DNA of 10,047 nt from Bacillota bacterium. Its GTDB lineage: Bacteria; Bacillota; Clostridia; Lachnospirales; WQUN01. The position numbers were made by a program, and so were the translations under genes. The notes beneath the pieces were generated by a model. The model made no database searches. It saw only the letters and a program-made list of their open reading frames with translations, and was not told the DNA's origin. The stretch spans positions 1 through 10,047 of the forward strand of contig WQUN01000191.1 in NCBI GenBank assembly GCA_009782085.1, given 5' to 3'. Of the stretch, positions 5,341 through 10,047 are shown one piece after another. Numbering within the stretch: position 1 is the first letter of the stretch; each line of letters begins with the position of its first letter.

Positions 5341-6813
5341 ATCCGCGACTTACTTCTCGGCATCGACATAGGCACTTCCGGCTGCAAGGCCGCGCTCTTC
5401 CGGACGGACGGCTCCGTGGCCGCGGAGGCGTCCGCGCCTTATCCCGTGAGCTATCCCCGCCCCGGCTGGGCGGAGCAGGACGCGGAGGAGTGGTGGCGGG
5501 CGGTTTGCCTGGCCGCGCGCAAGACGCTGGAAATAAGCGGCGCGGATTCGGCGCAAATCATCGGTGTCGGCGTCGACGGCCAGAGCTGGTCGGCCGTTCC
5601 GGTGGACAGGCTCGGCCGGAGCCTTTGCCCGACGCCCATATGGATGGACACGCGGGCGGCGGACGTCTGCGCCCGCCTCGCGCGGGAAATCGGCGGGGAG
5701 CGGATATTCGGGGTTTCCGGCAACCCGCTGAGCCCCTCGTATTCCTTGCCTAAAATCCTGTGGATGCGCGAGAACAGGCCGGAGGTCTACGAAAAAACCG
5801 CCTGCTTCCTGCAATCCAACAGCTTCATCGTATACAGGCTGACGGGCGCTCTCACCCAGGACTTGTCCCAATGCTACGCGTTCGCCTGCTTCGATATGAG
5901 AAAAGCCGCGTTCGACGCGGAAATAGCCGGGGAAATGGGCTTCGACCTGTCGCTTATCCCGGAGGCCGTTTTAAGCCATCAGGCTGTCGGCAAGGTGACG
6001 AAAGAAGCGGCGGCGCAGTGCGGCCTGGCCGAGGGCACGCCAGTGGCGGCCGGGGGGCTGGACGCGGCCTGCGCCACGCTGGGCTGCGGCGTCGTCAGGG
6101 CCGGGCAGACGCAGGAACAGGGCGGCCAGGCCAGCGGCATGAGCATCTGCATGGAAAAGTATCACGCCGACCCGAGGCTGATCCTGGGCTGCCACGTCGT
6201 GCCGGGCCAATGGCTGCTCCAGGGCGGCAGCGTCGGCGGCGGCTCGCTCAAATGGCTTCGGGACAGTCTTTTTCCTGACCTGACCTTCGAAGAGATGAGC
6301 CGCATGGCCGAAACCGTTCCGGCGGGCTCGGACGGGCTGGTGTTCCTGCCCTACATGGCCGGGGAGCGGAGCCCCGTGTGGGACCCGGCCGCAAAGGGCG
6401 CGTTCTTTGGCCTGGACTTCGCCAAGACGCGGGCGCATATGGCGCGGGCGGTCATGGAGGGCGTGGCGTTCTCCCTCAGGCACAACCTGGAGACGGCGGC
6501 GAACGCGGGCGCGGAGGTTTCCGTGATGAACGCCGTCGGCGGCGCGGCCAACAGCCTGGTCTGGACGCAGATCAAGGCGGACGTGACAGGCAAGCCGATC
6601 GAGGTGCCGTCGTCGGACACGGCCGGGACCTTGGGCGCGGCAATGCTGGCCGGCGTGGCCGCGGGCGTGTGGGGCGGCTTCGGCGAGGCGGCCGCGAAGA
6701 CCGTGAGGATAACCCGCCGGCATCAGCCGGACGGGAAAAACAGATCCGTGTACGACAGGCAGTATAGAGTTTACAGGGAGCTGTACGAGGATACAAAGGG
6801 ATTGGGAAGATAA
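5341..6813 (+). CDS. FGGY-family carbohydrate kinase, xylulokinase-like, apparent ATC start
   Basis: An ATP-dependent kinase of the FGGY family, which phosphorylates sugars or polyols such as xylulose, ribulose, ribitol or glycerol. From ATC 5341 the product is 490 residues, the normal family length. The phosphate-1 loop GIDIGTSGCKAALF is at 7-20, GVDGQSW at 77-83, PIWMDTRA at 99-106, the catalytic Asp at D241 (GGLDAACATLGCG), GERSPVWDP at 341-349, and the C-terminal GGAANS (400-405) with ADVTG (413-417). The first conventional start, GTG 5416, would delete residues 1-25 with the phosphate loop. ATC is therefore either a genuine rare start or a mutated or mis-sequenced ATG (ATC CGC GAC versus ATG CGC GAC). 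DGQSW replaces the GQMHG-type motif of classical xylulokinases, so the substrate is uncertain. It is followed after 2 bases by the dehydrogenase gene. Confidence 0.87.
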   Translation: MRDLLLGIDIGTSGCKAALFRTDGSVAAEASAPYPVSYPRPGWAEQDAEEWWRAVCLAARKTLEISGADSAQIIGVGVDGQSWSAVPVDRLGRSLCPTPIWMDTRAADVCARLAREIGGERIFGVSGNPLSPSYSLPKILWMRENRPEVYEKTACFLQSNSFIVYRLTGALTQDLSQCYAFACFDMRKAAFDAEIAGEMGFDLSLIPEAVLSHQAVGKVTKEAAAQCGLAEGTPVAAGGLDAACATLGCGVVRAGQTQEQGGQASGMSICMEKYHADPRLILGCHVVPGQWLLQGGSVGGGSLKWLRDSLFPDLTFEEMSRMAETVPAGSDGLVFLPYMAGERSPVWDPAAKGAFFGLDFAKTRAHMARAVMEGVAFSLRHNLETAANAGAEVSVMNAVGGAANSLVWTQIKADVTGKPIEVPSSDTAGTLGAAMLAGVAAGVWGGFGEAAAKTVRITRRHQPDGKNRSVYDRQYRVYRELYEDTKGLGR

Positions 6814-6815
6814 AT

Positions 6816-7862
6816 ATGAATCGGGATGGTTTTACAATGAAAGCAGCCGTTCTTTACGCTAACGACGACATCCGCTGGGCCGACTGGCCGGCGCCCGAGG
6901 CGAGGCCCGGGCACGTCGTGGTAAAGGTGAAATCCGCGGGCATCTGCGGCTCCGACGTGCCGAGGGTGCTCCAAAACGGCGCGCATTACTACCCCATCGT
7001 GCTCGGGCACGAGTTTTCCGGCGAGATCGCGGAGGTTGGGGAAGGCGTCGAAGGCTTCGCCGTGGGCGACACCGTGACCGGCGCGCCGCTTCTGCCCTGT
7101 ATGGTCTGCGCGGATTGTCAGAAGGGAAATTTCTCCCTCTGCAAGCATTACGGCTTCATCGGCTCGCGGGACCAGGGCGCCTTCGCCGAGTACGTCGCGT
7201 TCCCGGCGGCCAACGCCGTCAGATTCGACCCGGCCGTTTCCTTCGACCAGGCGGCCTTCTTCGAGCCGAGCACCATAGCCCTCCACGGCGTCCGCCTGAA
7301 CGGCTACATCGGCGGCGCGGACGTGGCCGTCCTCGGCGGCGGCGGGACGATCGGGCTGTTCACTCTGCAATGGGCCAGGATTTTCGGCGCGAAGAGCGTG
7401 ACGGCGTTCGACATTTCGGACGAGCGGCTCGCGCGGGCGGCGAAACTCGGCGCGGACGCGGCCGTGAACACTCTGACCGGAGACATTGAGAAGGACAAAT
7501 ACAATTTCGTCTTTGACGCGAGCGGGCAGCCTGACACGATCCGCCTTTCCTTCGAGCTGGCTGCGAACAGGGCGCGGGTGTGCCTCATCGGCACGCCGAC
7601 GAAGGACATAACCTTTACGCCGCGTCTCTGGGAGGACATGAACCGGAAGGAATTCCTGCTGACGGGCAGCTGGATGAGCTATTCCGCGCCGTTCCCCGGC
7701 GAGGAGTGGGAGCTGACCGCGCGGTATTTCTCCGACGGCCGGCTGAAATACGATCCTGCGATGGTGTTCAAAAGGTTCCCGATGGAGCGGGCGCAGGAGG
7801 CTTTCGGCCTGTTTAAGGAGCCGGGGAAGGTGAAGGGGAAGGTCTTGCTGTATAACCCGTGA
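6816..7862 (+). CDS. Zinc-dependent medium-chain dehydrogenase, galactitol-1-phosphate 5-dehydrogenase-like
   Basis: An MDR-family polyol or polyol-phosphate dehydrogenase; sequence features resemble GatD, which oxidises galactitol-1-phosphate to tagatose-6-phosphate. With ATG 6816 it is 348 residues. The catalytic zinc site is C44 (GICGSD), H65-E66 (LGHEF) and E150 (FFEP). The structural zinc cysteines are 95, 98, 101 and 109. The Rossmann loop LGGGGTIGL is at about 173-181, and D199 (AFDIS) at the end of the next strand favours NAD over NADP. Strongly GatD-like strings are NGAHYYPIVLGHEFSG and GSWMSYSAPFPGEEWE. The start is uncertain: ATG 6816 has GGGAAG at 6804-6809 and is tightly coupled to the kinase stop, while ATG 6837 (MKAAVLYA) matches the usual N terminus of the family. 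The true substrate is not settled by sequence. Confidence 0.9.
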   Translation: MNRDGFTMKAAVLYANDDIRWADWPAPEARPGHVVVKVKSAGICGSDVPRVLQNGAHYYPIVLGHEFSGEIAEVGEGVEGFAVGDTVTGAPLLPCMVCADCQKGNFSLCKHYGFIGSRDQGAFAEYVAFPAANAVRFDPAVSFDQAAFFEPSTIALHGVRLNGYIGGADVAVLGGGGTIGLFTLQWARIFGAKSVTAFDISDERLARAAKLGADAAVNTLTGDIEKDKYNFVFDASGQPDTIRLSFELAANRARVCLIGTPTKDITFTPRLWEDMNRKEFLLTGSWMSYSAPFPGEEWELTARYFSDGRLKYDPAMVFKRFPMERAQEAFGLFKEPGKVKGKVLLYNP

Positions 7863-7950
7863 CGGCGCTGTATATGTACATGCTGCCGGAGGATTCGTTC
7901 CCGGTTTAACGGTCTGAGCGGCTGAACGGTAAAATATCAATTCATGAGCA

Positions 7951-7982
7951 CTCTCGGAAACCATGTATTGACTTTCCGAGAG
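7951..7982 (+). terminator. Perfect 10-bp hairpin before the aldo/keto reductase gene
   Basis: CTCTCGGAAA (7951-7960) and TTTCCGAGAG (7973-7982) are perfectly complementary with a 12-base loop. The stem is followed by GGTTCTTC, only weakly T-rich. It may terminate the kinase-dehydrogenase transcript, whose last stop is about 90 bases upstream, where no other candidate exists. It may instead be a structured leader of the reductase, since it ends only 13 bases before AAAGGAG. A weak possible promoter (TTTAAC at 7905, TAAAAT at 7930, 19-base gap) lies upstream. Confidence 0.45.
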
Positions 7983-8010
7983 GGTTCTTCATTCGAAAGG
8001 AGAAGCGTCA

Positions 8011-9006
8011 ATGTCTGATTTTATCGATCCCATCATCGTCCCAAAGCGCGTGCTGTCCACGGGAGAGATGATCCCGTGCATCGGTATGGGGACGTTCGGC
8101 TCCGACCGCTTCACGGCGGAGCAGGTTTCCGCCGCCGTGGCGGGGGCCATCCGCCGCGGCTACAGGATGTTCGACTGCGCGGCGGTCTACGGCAACGAGG
8201 ACCGGATAGGCAAGGTGTTCGCGGAGGCGTTCGTTGAAAACGCCGTCAGGCGGGAGGAGCTTTTTGTCACGTCCAAATTCTGGAACGACATGCACGGGAA
8301 AGGCGACGTGCTTCTGTCCTTGGCCAGGACGCTGAAAGACCTGCGGCTGGACTACATCGACGCGTTTTTCATGCACTGGCCGTTTCCTAACTACCACGCG
8401 CCCGGCTGCGACGGGGACGCCAGGAACCCGGATTCCAGGCCGTTTTCGGCGGACGAGTTCATGGCCGTGTGGAGGCAGATGGAGCGGATACACGACATGG
8501 GCCTGGCGCGGAACCTCGGCATGTCCAGCATGACGATCCCGAAGCTGGAGGCTGTGCTGCCGCGCTGCCGCGTGCTGCCGACGCTCATCGAGATGGAGCT
8601 GCACCCGGCTTTCCAGCAGCCGGCGCTCTTTGACTACTGCGTGAAGCGGAACATCCAGCCGATCGGCTTCTGCCCGATAGGCTCGCCGACGCGGCCCGAC
8701 CGCGACAAGACGCCCGACGACGTGGCGGACACCGAGATGCCCGAGGTCGTCGCGGCGGCGAAGGCGCACAACGTCCACCCGGCCGTCGTCTGCATCAAAT
8801 GGGCTGTGCAGAGGGGGCAGATACCGATCCCGTTTTCGGTGTACGAGAACGAGTACGTCAGCAACCTGCGCTGCACCACGGAGGACCCGCTTACCCCTGC
8901 CGAGATGGAGGCGATCGGGAAGGCCGACAAAAACTGCCGGCTGATAAAGGGGCAGGTGTTTTTGTGGGAAGGGGCCAAAGACTGGACGGAGCTTTGGGAC
9001 GAGTGA
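8011..9006 (+). CDS. Aldo/keto reductase with a diverged cofactor pocket
   Basis: A 331-residue soluble oxidoreductase of the aldo/keto reductase superfamily, (beta/alpha)8 barrel, which reduces aldehydes or ketones with a nicotinamide cofactor. The catalytic tetrad is present: D55 and Y60 (FDCAAVYGNE), K89 (TSKFWN) and H122 (FMHWPF). Several cofactor-binding positions differ from the family pattern: SN becomes SS (172-173, GMSSMT), the Gln before ExHP becomes Glu (IEMELHP), Tyr becomes Phe (GFCPIGSP), and the PKSxxxxRxxEN signature reads PFSVYENEYVSN (274-285), so both basic residues that grip the NADP 2'-phosphate are missing. NADH use is a reasonable inference. The start is fixed by AAAGGAG at 7996-8002, 8 bases before ATG. 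It lies downstream of the kinase-dehydrogenase pair and may serve the same pathway, but is probably a separate transcript. A strong terminator follows. Confidence 0.9.
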   Translation: MSDFIDPIIVPKRVLSTGEMIPCIGMGTFGSDRFTAEQVSAAVAGAIRRGYRMFDCAAVYGNEDRIGKVFAEAFVENAVRREELFVTSKFWNDMHGKGDVLLSLARTLKDLRLDYIDAFFMHWPFPNYHAPGCDGDARNPDSRPFSADEFMAVWRQMERIHDMGLARNLGMSSMTIPKLEAVLPRCRVLPTLIEMELHPAFQQPALFDYCVKRNIQPIGFCPIGSPTRPDRDKTPDDVADTEMPEVVAAAKAHNVHPAVVCIKWAVQRGQIPIPFSVYENEYVSNLRCTTEDPLTPAEMEAIGKADKNCRLIKGQVFLWEGAKDWTELWDE

Positions 9007-9050
9007 GGACAGGAGTCCTTATTTGCGATACGTTGTATTGGGAAGCGGAT

Positions 9051-9095
9051 AACGATGGGAAAAGGAAAACGTAAAAAACTGAAAACGATGGGAAA
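9051..9095 (+). repeat. 12-base direct repeat in the reductase 3' region
   Basis: AACGATGGGAAA occurs at 9051-9062 and again at 9084-9095, 33 bases apart, in an A-rich stretch between the reductase stop and its terminator. Related GGAAAACG words lie between the copies. No function is evident; it may be a simple duplication in low-complexity sequence. Confidence 0.45.
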
Positions 9096-9099
9096 CGAT

Positions 9100-9134
9100 A
9101 AATCCCCCGCCCCGAAACGACGGGGGGTTTTTTT
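9100..9134 (+). terminator. Strong rho-independent terminator
   Basis: CCCCCG (9104-9109) pairs with CGGGGG (9121-9126), extended by AAAT against GTTT, followed by an uninterrupted T7 (9128-9134). It ends the reductase transcript and insulates the padR promoter, which begins about 12 bases later. Confidence 0.9.
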
Positions 9135-9140
9135 ACGCAA

Positions 9141-9165
9141 AACTACTTGACGTGACGTAGTAGTT
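9141..9165. promoter_or_regulatory. Operator candidate 1 over the padR promoter
   Basis: AACTACT (9141-9147) and AGTAGTT (9159-9165) are perfect inverted repeats around an ACGTGACGT core (9150-9158). The site covers the -35 box and half of the spacer, so a bound PadR dimer would block RNA polymerase. Its right half shares a 15-base word, GACGTAGTAGTTGCG (9154-9168), with the second site (13 of 15 identical). Confidence 0.55.
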
Positions 9166-9175
9166 GCGCTATACT
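9147..9175 (+). promoter_or_regulatory. Near-consensus sigma-A-like promoter of padR
   Basis: TTGACG (9147-9152) and TATACT (9170-9175) with exactly 17 bases between them; each hexamer matches the consensus at five of six positions. Transcription would start near 9182, about 43 bases before the TTG start codon. Confidence 0.8.
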
Positions 9176-9188
9176 GATTACAACGTCA

Positions 9189-9205
9189 GACGTAGTAATT
9201 ACGTC
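9189..9205. promoter_or_regulatory. Operator candidate 2 in the padR leader
   Basis: GACGTA (9189-9194) and TACGTC (9200-9205) are perfect inverted repeats with a 5-base centre. The word GACGTAGTAATTACG repeats the right half of the first site 35 bases downstream. It lies just after the expected transcription start. Two sites flanking the start suggest cooperative autorepression by the PadR protein encoded next; this is inference. Confidence 0.5.
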
Positions 9206-9224
9206 CGCGAAAGAGGGTGGTTCA

Positions 9225-9617
9225 TTGGACCGCGCGGAAATCGGCAGCGACGTGATACGCGGGTATATAGACGTCATGATCCTGCGGGCGCTTTACGGCG
9301 GCGATTCGTACGGCTACGAGATATCCAGGAAGATCACGGACATCTCGGAGAACCGCTACACCATGAAGGAAACCACTCTCTACTCGGCCTTTTCGCGCCT
9401 GGAAAAGCTCGGGTATCTGCGCTCCTACCCCGGGTCGTACTCGGGCGGGCGGGAGCGCACGTATTACGCGCTGACGGACGGCGGACGGCTGTATTACCGG
9501 CAAAAATGCGCCGAATGGGCGCTGACGAAGGCGCTGATCGCCAGATTCATATTGCCGGATTCCGTTTTGCGGGATTCCACTATAAATGAGGAGGGGGAAA
9601 GTTATGGACGCGATTGA
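9225..9617 (+). CDS. PadR-family transcriptional regulator, probable autorepressor
   Basis: A 130-residue winged-helix DNA-binding protein, PadR family. Seen are the N-terminal helices DVIRGYIDVMILRALYGGDSYGYEI (about 9-33, the typical PadR opening), the recognition helix region ETTLYSAFSRLEKLGYL (49-65), and the wing GGRERTYYALT (74-84), followed by a short C-terminal helix for dimerisation. The start is TTG at 9225, with AGAGGG at 9212-9217, 7 bases upstream; no ATG is available near the conserved N terminus. The last 14 bases overlap the downstream HAAS-type gene, and that pairing is common in Bacillota, where PadR usually controls its partner membrane protein. The ligand or signal is unknown. 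Confidence 0.92.
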   Translation: MDRAEIGSDVIRGYIDVMILRALYGGDSYGYEISRKITDISENRYTMKETTLYSAFSRLEKLGYLRSYPGSYSGGRERTYYALTDGGRLYYRQKCAEWALTKALIARFILPDSVLRDSTINEEGESYGRD

Positions 9618-10047
9618 GACTTATCTGGACAACGTGTTCGCCGCGTTTCCGCAAAACAAGCGCGTGCTGGCGCTTAAAAAGGAGATGCTGGCCAATATGG
9701 AGGAAAAATACCACGCGCTGAAACAGCAGGGCAAGAGCGAAAACGAGGCCGTCGGAACCGTCATTTCCGATTTCGGCAGCATCGACGAGATCGCCGCGGA
9801 GCTCGGAGTCGGACATGTCTCGGAAGCCGGGACGCGGAGCGAAAATTTTGCTTACGGGGACAAGGCGGAAGACGGCGGATCCGTGGACGTCACCAAAGCG
9901 GTTGCCCGGATTTGCTGGCCCTTGGTGACCGCGGCGTATTTGCTGTGGAGCTTTCTCGGCAACGCCTGGGACATTTCGTGGGTCATCTGGCCCGTCGCGG
10001 GCGTCCTGTTCGCGGCCGTCGCCGCGGCGGTAAAAGGCGTGAGACAC
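9604..10047 (+). CDS. HAAS/DUF1700-type membrane protein, 3' end outside window
   Basis: The reading frame is open to the right edge: 148 codons are visible with no stop. It starts with ATG 9604, inside the end of padR, and has GAGGAGGGGG at 9588-9597, 6 bases upstream. The N-terminal 70 residues form the helical domain seen in HAAS/DUF1700 and permease-prefix proteins: MDAIETYLDNVF, then LKKEMLANMEEKYHALKQQGKSENEAV in two pieces (about 24-50), and ISDFGSIDEIAAELG (54-68). A polar linker (about 70-96) leads to two hydrophobic segments at about 101-118 and 123-144, so the protein is membrane-bound with the HAAS domain likely in the cytoplasm. Function is unproven; these proteins are thought to work with their cognate PadR in envelope-related signalling. 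Confidence 0.88.
   Translation, partial: MDAIETYLDNVFAAFPQNKRVLALKKEMLANMEEKYHALKQQGKSENEAVGTVISDFGSIDEIAAELGVGHVSEAGTRSENFAYGDKAEDGGSVDVTKAVARICWPLVTAAYLLWSFLGNAWDISWVIWPVAGVLFAAVAAAVKGVRH

Noticed and set aside
5416..5418. GTG 5416 as the kinase start
   Set aside because: It would remove the conserved phosphate-binding loop, and no ribosome binding site precedes it; the ATC at 5341 keeps the family length.

Overview
The window looks like chromosomal DNA from a GC-rich member of the Bacillota, most likely class Clostridia. The signs are strong AGGAGG-type ribosome binding sites, sigma-A-like promoters with 17-base spacers, stem-plus-T-run terminators, a stand-alone HisI, and a PadR gene overlapping a HAAS/DUF1700-type gene. 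No species can be named. I see no IS element, integrase, CRISPR array, rRNA or tRNA.

Layout. Positions 1-670 hold the 3' part of argS. A degenerate palindrome of about 110 bases (679-790) separates it from a zinc-finger/TM2-like membrane protein gene (842-1618), which ends in a strong terminator. Next, on the minus strand, is a short gene of 53 codons (1890-2051) that encodes a methionine-rich protein built from two copies of a 21-residue unit. It lies downstream of a compact minus-strand histidine operon, hisD-hisB-hisA-hisI (5171 down to 2185), whose genes abut or overlap. The operon has its own promoter, with a 13-base palindrome over the -10 box. A divergent promoter at 5256-5284 drives a two-gene carbohydrate or polyol unit: an FGGY-family kinase (which seems to start at ATC) and a GatD-like zinc dehydrogenase. 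A separate aldo/keto reductase gene (8011-9006) follows and ends in a strong terminator. The last block is a padR gene with a near-consensus promoter and two operator-like palindromes, overlapping a HAAS-type membrane protein gene that runs off the right edge.

How the genes work together. HisD, HisB, HisA and HisI are four non-consecutive steps of histidine synthesis; HisG, HisE, HisH, HisF, HisC and the phosphatase must be encoded elsewhere. The kinase and dehydrogenase fit a sugar or polyol catabolic pair, and the reductase may serve the same pathway, but no transporter or dedicated regulator is present. PadR probably represses its own operon.

The most notable points are the likely non-ATG start of the kinase, the unrecognised Met-rich repeat protein, the palindromic intergenic element, the reductase whose cofactor-binding residues depart from the family pattern, and the paired operator-like repeats at the PadR promoter. 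No clearly novel multi-gene system is visible.
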